Below are positions 1-10,794 of a DNA stretch of 64,000 nt, in pieces (within the stretch, counting starts at the first letter, position 1; the number at the start of each line of letters is the position of its first letter). Below the pieces are notes generated by a model. That model did no database searches. It was not told where the DNA came from and worked only from the letters and a program-made list of their open reading frames with translations. The stretch covers positions 46,797-110,796 of the forward strand of contig JBBHKE010001500.1 of the NCBI GenBank assembly GCA_037447655.1. The letters are read 5' to 3'. Made by a program: the position numbers and the translations under genes. This DNA is from Zygnema cylindricum. Taxonomy: Eukaryota; Streptophyta; Zygnematophyceae; Zygnematales; Zygnemataceae.

Positions 1-399
1 AGAATATTCAGCCATTGTACCGCCAGTGTACTTATAGTCCCAAATTTTTCCAACCAATAAGAGTTCTTTTAGCTTTTTCATACAAATTTTAAGAGACTTC
101 CAGATATCAATTGTTTTTTACATTTTTATCCGAGACATAGCTAAGTCCTCAGATATACAAAATTTCAGAATAGAACGAGCTTGCGTATTTTTCTTAGACC
201 ATGACAGATCAGATTCATCCAGCGAACCATCCAATATATCCAAAAGATTGACATTCTCAAAATGTGTCTCCACCATATCCGCCCAGTAAACATACTTATC
301 CCCGGAAAAGATAGGAATTCTAGATGATAGGCCCATAACCTGTTGTTCTACGACCACCGGTGCAGGTGGAGGAGCAGCAGTAGTAGTAGAAGTAGACAT
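1..399 (-). pseudogene. gag: Copia family A gag, N-terminal part (broken)
   Basis: This is the start of a Ty1/copia Gag on the minus strand, cut by the window edge. The ATG (397-399) lies inside the adjacent LTR, so the first ~19 residues (Ser/Thr/Pro-rich, ending in EQQ) are LTR-encoded. The next residues, VMGLSSRIPIF and YVYWADMVE, match the gag of the complete element at 27467-33761. A stop at 118-120 replaces the Lys codon found in that copy, and the same frame continues beyond it to base 1. Gag would form the particle shell, but this copy cannot make a full protein. Family assignment is secure because the nucleotide sequence closely follows 32480-32895. Confidence 0.85.
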
Positions 400-1093
400 G
401 ATACACTCTCAGAAGCTATCAAGAATCCTACCATACAGCTGTTCTTAAGTGCTTGCCAATTCTTATACAAGCATACAAACCTCACAAAACTCTATCAAAA
501 TATAGAGTAGCATAAACACTGAGAACTCCCAAAGTTTCAACACAATTCACCCGACAACACTCAAGATATAATACTCAGAAATTTCCCAAAAACTGTCTGC
601 AGTTTTACTACTTGGAAGTCAGGATACATAATATGTTATGAGTCCTAAGTCTTATACTTGTGTTGAACTGACAATACTAGTGTACTTGAGTGGTACGTCA
701 AACCACCAAGCTACCACTAATCTGAGCTACCACTGGGCTATCACTAAGCTACCACTGAGCTATAACTAAGCTACCACTGAGTTTACCCATTAAGTTACCA
801 CTGAGTTACCCACTAAATTGACTAGAATCATATCTATCGCAGTTGCTCTATTCTGTAAAGAATCACATTAAGAATATCAGACGCTGCGTTGTCTGTACGG
901 ACCATATCAAATATAATCGTGGTTGCGTTGTCCTCTCTGTGTTGTAGCTTTGCTGCTGCGCTGCTTTGCTGCTGCGCTGCTTTGCTGCTGCGCTGCTGCA
1001 GTGCTCTATCTGTATAGCAGCTGCACTGCTCTGTCTATATAGCAGCTGCGCTGCTGCGCTGCTTTGAGACTGAAAGATTTCCAAAAGACAACA
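341..1093 (-). mobile_element. LTR of copia family A (5' LTR of the truncated left-edge element)
   Basis: The LTR runs from TGTTG at 341 to CAACA at 1093 and is 753 bp, shorter than the 900 and 934 bp copies at 27467 and 32828. On the minus strand its 3' end lies one base from GTTATGGGCC (330-339), a degenerate half-tRNA PBS. The segment 945-1065 is an array of GCTGC/GCAGC motifs, as in the other family A LTRs, and copy number there accounts for some of the length difference. The other end of the element is outside the window, so no target duplication can be checked. Confidence 0.8.
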
Positions 1094-1174
1094 AGGGTGC
1101 GTCTCCATGTACTTGAAACTTAGAGATAACACTTTGTTTTTTAGCGCAGATCCGGCGAACCCGGATTTCGGGTG
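1094..1174 (-). repeat. End of interspersed repeat R (reverse orientation)
   Basis: The first bases after the LTR are the reverse complement of the right end of repeat R (compare 3800-3835, 25340-25365, 27355-27385, all with CACATGGRGACGYACC-like ends). The bases around 1140-1175 (TTTTTAGCGCAGATCCGG...) recur at 33975-34015. This is an interspersed repeat of unknown class; no coding capacity is visible. Confidence 0.5.
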
Positions 1175-1542
1175 TCCTTTGTTGAGATTTGAAATTTTCA
1201 GTTAGTAAATAGAGTAGACTTAGAATAGTTTCTAAAAAGTGGTATATAAGACTTACCTTTATTAGTGTAACAGTAAGCAAAGTACAATAAAGTTTATTGT
1301 ACCTCTACAGGTTTTACGGAGTGACGTTTACATGCGTCACGCAGCAGGCAATTGGAATCGCCAGATCAAACGGACGGAATCTAATCCGGATATCTCGGAA
1401 AATATATGGTACGGCTATTTTTGGAGTCATACAGATATTTTGGAATTATATGGTACAGAATATTTTTATGATCATTAAATAGAAACGTCTGGATATTTCG
1501 GAAGTGACTTATGATCATTGATTTTGAGAGACATCGACGGAC

Positions 1543-1640
1543 GCGATTCACATGGGACCGCAAGTGACGAGGCGAGATTTACGTGGGACCACAAAGTGAC
1601 GAGGCGTGATTCACGTGGGACCACAAGTGACGAAGCACTC
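1543..1640 (+). repeat. Minisatellite, three units of about 33 bp
   Basis: Three imperfect tandem copies share the pattern GATTCACGTGGGACCACAAG followed by TGACGAGGC. They sit just left of the solo LTR insertion at 1651, inside the presumed older LTR. No coding role is seen. Confidence 0.7.
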
Positions 1641-1650
1641 AGGTGCTTCG

Positions 1651-2513
1651 TGTTGTTTTTAAGAAAGCTTTAGTCCTCTCTATGCCTCAGTTGTGAGGGA
1701 GAGAGAGCTGTTCAGGACTTAAGTTATTTTTGGTTGAGTTCGGTTCAGTACTTACCAAAATTAGTGTGACAGTGAAGTTGGGAGTTCACGGTTCATTCAC
1801 ACTTGGGACACGCGTCGTCACTTGAGAGAAATGCGTGAGTATGTCCTTCGTGGACGTACGGGAATTCGGCAGGACCACCGGAATTCGTGAAGTCAATTCT
1901 AGGGTCCCAAATCCTCTAATCGGACGGTTGACAGCCGGCGCCAACAAATACTGACAAGGCGTGACTAGATCACTATCGGCGAGACTAGATCACTATCACT
2001 TTACGTTGTCTGAACTTCGGTGTATATAATTGGTAGAACAGAATTTTGTATGTACTGAATTAGTTGTTTAGTGTTGAGAATGTGGTTTATGACATACCTT
2101 CAGTACACAGGTATACTCACAGTATTTGTTGTGTTAGAATGTTAGATGTACGGCTGGAATGCCTCCGTACAGCTTAGTGTAGTTTCGGTGTATAGAAGTA
2201 GGACTTAGTGAATTTGATTCATTAGGAACAAATGATATGAAAACTGTACACTCAGTTTTATGTAATTTCATTTCTGCATATCTCATAGATCTGTGAGTAG
2301 AATTCACTGAAATTTTGTGTGTTTGTTCCTTTTTATGTTATCTACACTGTGTTTAATTTTCAGGACCATTGGGTTTTTTTTGGAAAGTAATAGTCTGTCA
2401 AAGTTGCTGTTCAGCCATCGGTATTTGTGGAAGCTTCCTCTTTTGATTTGTTATACGATGACTACTGCTGCATCTTCTTCATCTTCAGTGCCGGCAGTTG
2501 TCTCAGAACAACA
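1651..2513 (+). mobile_element. Solo LTR, copia family B
   Basis: An 863-bp LTR with ends TGTTGTTTTT...GAACAACA is flanked by a perfect 5-bp target duplication CTTCG (1646-1650 and 2514-2518). It closely matches the 862-bp 5' LTR at 35252-36113. No internal region is present, so it is a solo LTR produced by LTR-LTR recombination. The last ~55 bp encode an open gag leader (ATG at 2458, MTTAASSSSSVPAVVSEQ), because gag starts inside the LTR in this family. The copy at 36034 carries a stop in this leader; this one does not. Confidence 0.9.
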
Positions 2514-3138
2514 CTTCGTACTACACGACCACATTCGGCTGGACTTTAGTGGCTACCGCTGACTAAGCATTTGGAACGTTTTGTGTACGGTTAGAACGTT
2601 TTGTGTACGGTTCAATGTTTGTAAATATTTGAATAACATTAGTTTGTATTTTAGTGTGATAAAAAAATAGTGTTCCATTAATCAGGTTTTTAGAAAATAA
2701 TAACTAGGGTTTTGAGGTACAGTGACGTACAGGTAGGATGCTTTGTCGTTAGTCAAGATAATAACCGTAGTAACGGTTACCCAAATTAGTGTAGATCAGT
2801 AGATAGACACTGTGAGTATATAACTTAGGACTTAGCCAATTTTGTAGTATCCAGTTTTAAGAATATGATTTTCTAAGGGCAGTTTTTGGGAAACTTCCAG
2901 ACATCAAATCTTATGGTTTACTTGGTCATTTGAGCTTCAATTTTGGGAATTGTCAGTTTATTGAATTTCATATCATTGTGGCGAATTTGAAGCATATTGG
3001 CTTTCTGAGTCATATTTTGTGTCAGTTCTAAGTTGGCTGTTGAGTAGGTACTTTGATAGTTTTTGTTGTTTTTCATGTCTACTTCCACTACTACTGCTGG
3101 TTCTCCGCCTGCAACGGTGGTTGTAGAACAACATCCAT

Positions 3139-3840
3139 ATGTGTAACAACGACATAGTTACTTAAGCGTATGACGATTGTATACGCTGACAATGCCCGTG
3201 ACGGTTGTCAACGTCTACAATCTCTGACGCAATATATTTTTTGTAGCAGGTTGTGACGTCGCATGAGTTTTGGTGATATTGTAGACGTACCGCCATCCAG
3301 CCTGTGCCGTTTCACGGTTGAAGAAGATGCTTTTTGCCTTTGCGTCTTTTGTCCGCGCGGTGGAAATGGCATCGGATCTTGAGACCCCTGGCGAAATAAA
3401 ATCCGTACCAGGCGCAAACGGACAAAACCAAACAAATTGTGTAATTTGCTTTGTCGTACGTGAACGCAAACGGACATAACATAGCGGATCGTGCACTTTT
3501 CGTAGTCGCTTGAACTCTTTTGAAGTTTCATAGAATTTTCTTATGCGTGCGATTACGTGAGTTTATTTGTTTTTCGAAAAATCTTTGTTTTAAAACACAT
3601 CTTCCCTGTGTTTTAAAGAAAAGTTTGAATATGACGTTTTTGGGCGTGGCCGTGGGTCTAAGAACACAAAACGACAATTTATAGTACATCTTAAATTCGA
3701 TGATTACGCAAAATGTACTTCTCATTTTTTCTTTTTTTCTGTACGGTTGAAACTTACGCGGTACGGCTCTAAGTTTTACAGGAAAACGACAAAAAAAAAC
3801 CCTTACTTAGGCACATGGAGACGCACCATTAGACGATTCA
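3139..3840 (+). repeat. Diverged copy of interspersed repeat R (R3)
   Basis: The segment resembles the two better copies at 24430-25370 and 26210-27390. Shared landmarks are ACGTC/GACG-rich sequence in the left half, a GAGACCCCTG block near 3380, and the terminal pattern TACGGCT...GACAAAAAAAA...CACATGGAGACGCACC near 3765-3830. Open frames here are short and unlike known proteins. Class unknown. Confidence 0.45.
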
Positions 3841-5298
3841 ATTTCAATTTTGCGGCTAAGTGCTCTCACCGTGGAGCTCACGTAACGACAAAAAGAGACT
3901 GTTTGCAGCCATTTTATCTACATGTGGTTGCCGCAGTTTTGTTACCGTAAACGTTCGCCGGCCGTGTGAATTGCTAATTTTATTATGACGGTCGACGTCC
4001 CCAAGCGCGACAAAAATTTAACCGGTTGAGATAATATTTTGAAAGTCAAAGTTTTCAAACCGATTGACCGTCAAATTTGTACTAAACGACACTTTATTTG
4101 TACCAATATGTACTTAAAACGTACATTTTTTGACAAATTGACGTAAGTGACTGTGCGCAACCAAAACAGTCACTGTCATGATCAATTCCCTTTGTAAAAT
4201 CGTGCGCATATGTCGGATTTGTACGTATATCATTGTACGAACATTGCCGTCATATATAAAAGTGGTGTGTATCGAGAGCCTCTTTCCGATATTTTGATAT
4301 GCACCTTTTTTTGACTTACCGAAAATTAATGTATTTTTCCGATATATCGAGATTTCTAGTATCGCGATACAATTACGATAAATCGCAATGAGGTATTCGT
4401 TCGATAACCATCATAATAGCTCTGTACGTTTTGTCTGGGAACAAATCCTCCGTACGACTACCCCTACATTATTCCCGTGCACAAGTTTTACGAACCCCCA
4501 CCTCCCACCAAATGTGGCGATAATTTTCATTGGTTCCAAAGCGATCTATCTTGCTCTCTAACCGTTCGATAACGAGCATCAAATTGATGGCGATATCATC
4601 TTGCAAAGATTTTCTCACGGCTTTTGGTGGATATGCATCCACCCTTTCGGAAAGCATATGGCCTATAGGACGTGTAAGATTATCATCGCTTGTTCATTGT
4701 GGATAATGTTTCTTTGGTGATTGCGTCGCGGATATGAAAAATCAAAAAATCAGTCACTCAAGTTTTAAAGCCATAAGCTTGGGGAATCTTGATTTATCTA
4801 TAGTAAAGATGATTCCAAAAAATAAAGAAAAAAATTTGTCCGGAATTATGCAAAAATGTACGACGTCCATTAACCAATCTCACTTTTTTTTATAATGGGG
4901 TTCTAACATTAGTTTGCAATGACAAATTATTGACATCCATTACAAATCTACACGAAGGTATGCGTCCATTGGGTAAAAAAAAACTATTGTATTAATATGA
5001 TTTTTCGGTGGTAACGAAGAGATATATGCAAGCGGCAAACTGATAAGTTAAAAAGTTAACGGAATTGTTAGAATGTTGAACCCAAAAAAAATAGGGGGAT
5101 CATTAAGTATAAACTTTTACGGTAAAAAATAATAATAGTTAATGTAAACTGTAAAAGTGTGGAAAATATAAAATAAGGTTAACAAATTTCATGCCTCTTT
5201 TAATTTCGAAACCCACTAGTAACCCACCCGGCAAAATGGTGTCAAAATAAGACATTCACACTTGAAAGAGCGTCTATACTAGCTAAGCCTTCACACAA
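3841..5298. other. AT-rich intergenic DNA, no gene seen; contains a copy of repeat S
   Basis: No coding region is supported. About 4440-4750 resembles 25690-25960: the blocks GATTATCATCGCTTGTTCAT and GATTGCGTCGCGGAT recur there in slightly altered form. This indicates a second interspersed family (called S here) of unknown type. The rest is AT-rich with runs of A and T. Confidence 0.4.
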
Positions 5299-5306
5299 AA
5301 AATTAG

Positions 5307-6076
5307 TAGTGTTGTGTATTGGTTAAAAATTTATCGCAAGAACACCGATACCGATAGTTGTCGGTTATGGAACGACCAGAGGTCTCGATATATCAGTCAG
5401 AGACCAACAAAATCCATATCGGCGATAACTTTTAAAAAATATAGTATGCATACAATAGTATTATATAACATACTGTATTATATTATTTACTTTATATAGC
5501 GTGGGATGCCATATAATGTATTTGTTGCGTATCTGTTTAATTAAAATCTATTACGCACAACGCAACAAATAAACGTCAACAAATTTAAAACAATAATTTA
5601 AAGTTATAAAATTATAGTATTGAAACGAACAAATTAAATTGCTTTGTAAAATTTTAAGTCAAACTTTTTTCGAAAAACATACGTTCAAATGAACAGATCA
5701 AACGAGCATATCATTCAGACTGTTGCCATTTACTGCAGCCTACTACCACCGTTTTTTGACGATCCAGGGGCACTTATTCGAGGAAATATTAGTTTTTTAT
5801 AAAAGAGTAAAAATATATAGTTATTCATTGCGATTTTTTACCGGAATCAGGGAAAAGGGGGTCCGCGGCGCGGCCGAGGAATAACACGTACAATTGAGTG
5901 TACTGGCCATACATTTATCTATGCGGTCCGTACAGATATCGTTGATAGTTATCGATATCGGTTATTTATAGGCGATAACATCGATAACGATATATCATAC
6001 CAGTATATCGATTATCGGCTACCCGGAAAAAGGCCCATATCAGTTATCGGCAAATCCTTACCAATACACAACACTA
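5307..6076. mobile_element. hAT-like non-autonomous DNA element, 770 bp
   Basis: The element has 17-bp perfect terminal inverted repeats, TAGTGTTGTGTATTGGT at 5307 and its complement ending at 6076. It is flanked by an 8-bp near-perfect target duplication: AAAATTAG at 5299-5306 and CAAATTAG at 6077-6084. An 8-bp duplication and TAGNG termini are typical of the hAT superfamily. The subterminal regions are dense in TATCGATA/CGATAAC motifs. No transposase frame is present, so it would need a helper in trans. Confidence 0.75.
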
Positions 6077-6084
6077 CAAATTAG

Positions 6085-6310
6085 TAGTAGTCTGTATCGC
6101 TAAGGATATGCCGATAACCGATATGGGCCTTTTTTCGGGCATTGGTACGATTTATCGACATCGGTCTTATCGCCGATAAGTAGCCGATAATATCGGGTAC
6201 TAATCGGCAATAATGTCGATAACGATAACTATCGGCGATAACTTTACGGACCGTACAGATAAATGTACGGCCTGTACACTCAACTGTACGTCTTATTCCC
6301 CGGACGTGTA
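6085..6310. mobile_element. Second hAT-like element end, inverted relative to the first
   Basis: Starting directly after the 8-bp duplication of the first element, this segment is the reverse complement of 5860-6076 with substitutions. The TIR has decayed to TAGTAGTCTGTATCGC. Together the two form an inverted repeat with ~215-bp arms and an 8-bp spacer. The far end of this copy is not recognisable. Confidence 0.6.
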
Positions 6311-7399
6311 CATTGCCAAGGGCCTGTCGTTTTGGTACACGCGGACCAATAAGAGCGTCACAATTTGTCGTAGGAGTTACATGTACTTTTTCACGTATCA
6401 AATCCGTTTCCGGTAGTGTACGGATAATGAGAACAAGACAACGTGGCGTGATGTGACAGGATCGCACGCAAAAAAATGAAAAGTATGATACTATACGTTA
6501 CTCTACGGGTGTTGATAACACGACATTTTGGCGTGCCGACGAATTTGTCGGACTGTTTATTGTACCATTACAACCACGCGAAATACAACAAATAGGATTT
6601 TACCACGTGTCTCTTTTCAATATAATCAAAATTGGAACATGACAAAGCCTGTCAAAACTCAAATCACTCAACTGCTCACGATCTTACACAAAACAATCGA
6701 CAATCAATTATCGTTGTCGCCAGAGACGCCAACCAAAACTCAAAACCCTCAACGGCTCAAGATCTTGCACAAAAAAACGACGATCAATTATCGTTGTCAC
6801 CAAAGTTGAATGCCTTTTCTCCTTTAGAATCTAAAAGGGTAAAGCAAAAAACATTAACACTAAAACGGATACACGGTGTACTTCTACTCATTCCGTACAA
6901 CAAGTGACTGTCCTCTTTGTGTTTTTATTGTTGGGGTACTTTCGCATGTAACCGAAACTTAATCTTGCTACTTTGTTTTTTAGCGAAGATTCTCTGTACA
7001 ACTTTCAAGCATTCAGATGTAAACGCAAAAACATTTCACTTAAAAAAGTGACCTGCGTAGACGTGTACGAAGAATTCTGACATATGAAGTGGTACATAAA
7101 ATGTGGCGAAACTTCCACTCGGCTTCAATTTGAGGCGTTTCTCCGCACGCTACACAATTTTTGTGAATTCGTAAATTCCGTACGCCACATTGTTGACGTG
7201 TCGAAACCTTAAAATACCTTTCGCTTTCGCACAAAATTTGCGGTTTCGTTTTACGTCTTCCCACTTCCCGACAAGTGGCCAATATTTTTCATACGCCGTA
7301 TGTGTGAAGACACGTGTGTTTGAGAGAGACGACCCTTGTACCACAATCAACGCACGGAAAACAGCACGCACAGGCTGTAAACGTGCAGTGTGTTTTTTT
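6311..7399. other. Non-coding stretch with a short imperfect tandem duplication
   Basis: No gene is supported. An imperfect duplication of about 75 bp occurs at 6650-6808; the blocks CAATTATCGTTGTC and ACTCAA recur and leave two overlapping open frames of ~90 codons with low-complexity translations. At 6940-7000 there is similarity to the end of repeat R. Confidence 0.4.
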
Positions 7400-7690
7400 T
7401 AGTGTTGTGTATCAGTAAAAAACTTATCGCGATAACAAGGATACCGATAGTTATCGGTTATCGAACGATCAGAGGTTCTGATATATCGGTCTGGGACCAA
7501 CAAATTCCATATCGGCGATAACTTAAAAAATATATAGTATGCATACAATAGTACTTTATAACATATTGTATTATTTTATTGATTTTATATAGCGTGGCAT
7601 GCCACGTATAAAAATCTGTTCCGTTACCGTTTAACTGCAATTTGTTACGGACAGCGCAGCATTGAAACGTTGGCCGGTTAACTGAACAAA
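7400..7690 (+). mobile_element. hAT-like element, 5' part
   Basis: TAGTGTTGTGTATCAGT at 7400 is the TIR of the 5307 element with two changes. The next ~270 bp follow 5324-5580, including the ATAGTATGCATACAATAGTA block. The 3' half is absent; the sequence becomes unrelated before the LTR at 7994. Confidence 0.65.
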
Positions 7691-7993
7691 AAATTTACGG
7701 CGACGTACGCAATTTTACTAAAAAACAGGTGAACATGGAACTGGAAAAGGACGGCGGACACAAAAGTACAACGGACGCAAAATAACATTCTGCGCGTCGC
7801 CGGAATCGAACAGACGACTTGGAATGAGAAAACACGAGCGGACGGGCCAGCGTGAGCGCCGACATCTTGCAATGGATCTTTTGGCAGCTTATGCCGAAAA
7901 AGTTGACTGATTGACACGTGGCAGGCCCCCAGTGGATCTCAAGGAATAAAGGGACAAAGACAAGGCGTTTGATGTGAAAGGTACATCGTTTCC
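7691..7993. other. Unrecognised stretch, no gene seen
   Basis: Open frames cross this segment on the minus strand but run into the LTR and have no recognisable domain. I see no repeat relationship within the window except that the right edge meets a truncated LTR. Confidence 0.3.
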
Positions 7994-9001
7994 AAGAAGC
8001 CTCTAGGATAACCCTAACCCCTTTGTGTTTCGGCAAAAACAACTACCACCCTGGCAGACAATATCTCTGACCCACTTCACCCTTGTGAAGGCAAGACTCC
8101 CGTGAGTCGATAGCAAAAAGAATCTATGAATTTGCTCCCGTAAGCAGTAGGTTATGGAGGGTCAAAGTTGACCTTTTGTACAGAAGCTCTATGGGAGAGA
8201 GGGTCCTATCTTCTAATTTTTCTAAGTCCTATCTCTCTCAAGATTCTATCTATTGATGTATGGAGCCAATCAGATTTCAGTTTCGTACACAAAAGTACAG
8301 CTGCCGGTGTACTTTATGTACGGACACTGTACGACATGTCCTAAATGTCGACACGTGGTATGTCCGGATTCTCTCCTTTAATCCTCGGAGATGCCGCGCT
8401 CCAATGTGACATCGCCACGTGTCATCTGATGTGGCGATGCCCACAAACTGCCAAATTCTTCTTCCGCGATTTCGGCGCTAATTCCGGCCGTCTGATTAAA
8501 CTCGTATTTGATCGTAGCCGTAATAAATACATGCGCGGTATTTGTTTCGCTTACGAAATCTATGCGCGGTATTGAATCTTTATCCGTACCGCAATTCGTA
8601 CTTTTACATACCAAATCTATCTATCCCGTTAACAGTTATGGGTTAAATGATTTATCCTACTAATTAATGTTTAATTAATTTTCGTACTATATATCACGTA
8701 AGACTACTTCTAGACCTAACGGCTAAGGCTACCGGCTATTTACTATCTGTCGGCCGGCAGGTACTAGGATCAAATCCTGTGGCCGGCATATACATTTTAG
8801 TAAATAATCTCCTCCCTAACTTGTATAAATTTCTCGTACCCCTCAGGATAGCCTAGGTAGCCATGGCTCTATCTTCCTCTCCAATTTCTCAGTGACTGCG
8901 ACAAGTTTGAGAGTTTGGAGAGAGAAGTTAGAGGTAGACTGCCTCGGCTTCTTTATTTCTATTCAGACCTAGAAAATACTTTAAAACCATTAATTTCTAC
9001 A
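7994..9001 (-). mobile_element. E-type copia LTR, 3'-truncated
   Basis: From the block TTTCCAAGAAGCCTCTAGG to CATTAATTTCTACA this follows the E-type solo LTRs at 23020, 48084 and 54646 (about 1055 bp). The first ~50 bp (TGAAACTCTGAGACCTCC...) are missing and replaced by unrelated sequence. It carries the LTR tRNA-like remnant near 8720-8790 (GGATCAAATCCTG). Confidence 0.8.
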
Positions 9002-9909
9002 CCTAGGCTATCCAGAGGTTTACGGGAAAATATATTTTAGTTAGGGGTTTAATTTACTAAAAGATATGTGCCGGCCACAGGATTTTATCTTGGTACCTAC
9101 CAGCCGGCAGACAGCCGGTAGCCGATAGCCTTAGCCGTTAAGTCTAGAAGTAGTGTTACGTATTATACGGTTTGATAATTATTTAAACATTTATACGTAG
9201 AAAAGTTCATTTAACTATAACTGATTACGGGAGACATATATCCAGTAAATGTAAAAGTACGGATTCCGGTACGGATAAGAAACCAATACCCCGCATTTAT
9301 TTCTTCAGTGAAATGAATACCGCGCATGTATTTATTACGGCTACGATTAAATGTGAATTTAATGGGACGGCCGGAATTAACGCCGAGATCGCGGAAGAGG
9401 ATTTCAGCGGTTTGTGGTCATTGCCACATTAGATGACACGTGGCAGAATGACATTAGATCGCAGCATCTCCGAGGATTAAAGGAGCGAATCCGGACATAC
9501 CACGTGTTGACATTTAGGCCATGTCGTACAATGGTCGTACATAAAGTACACCGGCAGCTATACTTTTGTGTACGAAACTGAAATCTGATTGGCTCCGTAC
9601 ATCAGTAGATAGAGTCTGTGAGAGAGATAGGACTTAGAAAAATTAGAAGATAGGACCCTCTCTCCTATAGAGCTTCTGTACAAAAGGTCAACTTTGACTC
9701 TCCATAACTTACTACTCAGGGGAGCAAATTCAGAGATTCTTTTTGCTATCGACTCAGGGGAGTGTTGTCTTCACAGGGGTGAAGTTGGTCAGAGTTTTTG
9801 TCAGCCAGGGTGGCAGTTATTTTTGCTAAAACACAAAGGGGTCAGGGTTATCCTAGAGGCTTCTTGGAAGCTGTCCACTCTGAGGACTTATGGAGGTCTC
9901 AGAGTTTTA
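9002..9909 (+). mobile_element. E-type copia LTR fragment, opposite orientation
   Basis: This starts inside the LTR at CCTAGGCTATCC and runs to the LTR 3' end (GGAGGTCTCAGAGTTTT), so its first ~150 bp are missing. It is the inverse of the preceding LTR. The pair makes a large inverted repeat with ~850-bp arms around a centre at about 8850-9010. Confidence 0.8.
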
Positions 9910-9962
9910 ATAAAGACCCTTAGGGGGCCTTGGTCCTTAAAATTGATCTCTCTCTCTTTTGT

Positions 9963-10794
9963 ACAGCTTCTTCGGATCCTTCCCCCATCGGTTTCCTCGT
10001 GCAACTAGAGCTTGGATGCTCTTTCCCCCTCTCTTGATCTCAATTGTTATCTTTTGCACAAGTATTATCCGAACCACTGTGTTCCACTTCCATCAACTGT
10101 CACTAATTTTTTGTACATGATACACTATGTTTTTCTACTCGTCGGGTTACTTCATGATGAGAGTGTTAACTTTTATCTTCATTTTACCTTTCCACCCAGG
10201 CACTTTCCATCTCCATATACAAACATGAGAGATCATTACAATAGTCTAACATCTTTTCGCCTTTGTAAGTATAATTCCCTAACTTTTGTTCGGCCAGCTT
10301 AAGCTCGTGAATCATACCAACACTATAGATTTCCACCAAACTCGCCCACAACTCCTCGGCCTCATGAATGTGAAGATGAGGGGTTGCCATAGCTTGAGTG
10401 ACTGTCTTAGAATGAAGTTTTTCACAACCATCTTGATGTCTTCCCACGTTTGGGTGTTGTTCTCCGCGGTCTTCACGGTCGTCGCTCTAGGTGTCGTGGT
10501 AATAGGAGCAATATGAGTAAGAGGCGTCTCCTTCTTTTTCCCCTTTTCGGACACACTGCTGTCCCCATCATCTGCCTCCTCTACCGCAGCACATGCTGCT
10601 GTAGAAAACCTTATTTTACCAAACCTTGGTGGAGTTCCCTGAGGTGGACGTTTTACTTGTTTATTGAAAATACCCCAGTATCGTTTTTCGCACAAAGCCC
10701 TTGTCATCATGGCTTCCCAATAGATGAACCCAGATCCATTGAAGGTGGGTACCCTAGAAGGTGGGCCCATAACATGCAATTTTGTGTCCTCCAT
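9963..10794 (-). pseudogene. gag: Copia family C gag (element C3), N-terminal two thirds
   Basis: Minus-strand Gag starting at the ATG at 10792-10794, which lies inside the LTR (MEDTKLHVMGPPSRVPTF). Recognisable blocks are GSGFIYWEAMM near the N-terminus and, after a frameshift near 10400, YTYKGEKMLDYCNDLSCLYME. The latter matches the gag of C1, C2 and M. The V-M-G-P codons overlay a perfect 14-base half-tRNA PBS (10760-10773). The reading stops matching gag at about 9963, before the zinc knuckle, where the inverted LTR pair begins; the remaining gag and all of pol are lost. Confidence 0.8.
10760..10773 (-). promoter_or_regulatory. Half-tRNA primer-binding site of element C3
   Basis: The plus-strand bases GGTGGGCCCATAAC are identical to the 5' side and anticodon loop of plant initiator tRNA-Met as I know it. 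The element RNA (minus sense) would therefore pair with the cleaved anticodon arm. One base separates it from the LTR end at 10775. Drosophila copia and yeast Ty5 prime in this way. Confidence 0.7.

Larger units (their letters stand above)
1180..3133 (+). mobile_element. Old copia-type LTR interrupted by a solo LTR
   Basis: The right end is clear: an ATG at about 3075 opens a Ser/Thr-rich gag leader that runs into GTAGAACAACA at 3133, as in family A/B LTR ends. No PBS follows, so this is a solo or 3' LTR. The left end is proposed at TGTTGAG (1180), with flanks TCCTT (1175-1179) and TCCAT (3134-3138), an imperfect 4/5 target duplication. Without the insert the LTR would be about 1078 bp. The left boundary is an inference. 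Confidence 0.45.

Noticed and set aside
6081-6467. 128-codon minus frame over the hAT-like inverted region
   Set aside because: Composition is driven by CGATAA/TATCGG motifs; no transposase similarity.
10012-10302. Plus-strand frames opposite the C3 gag
   Set aside because: They are complements of recognised gag codons; the minus strand carries the conserved blocks.
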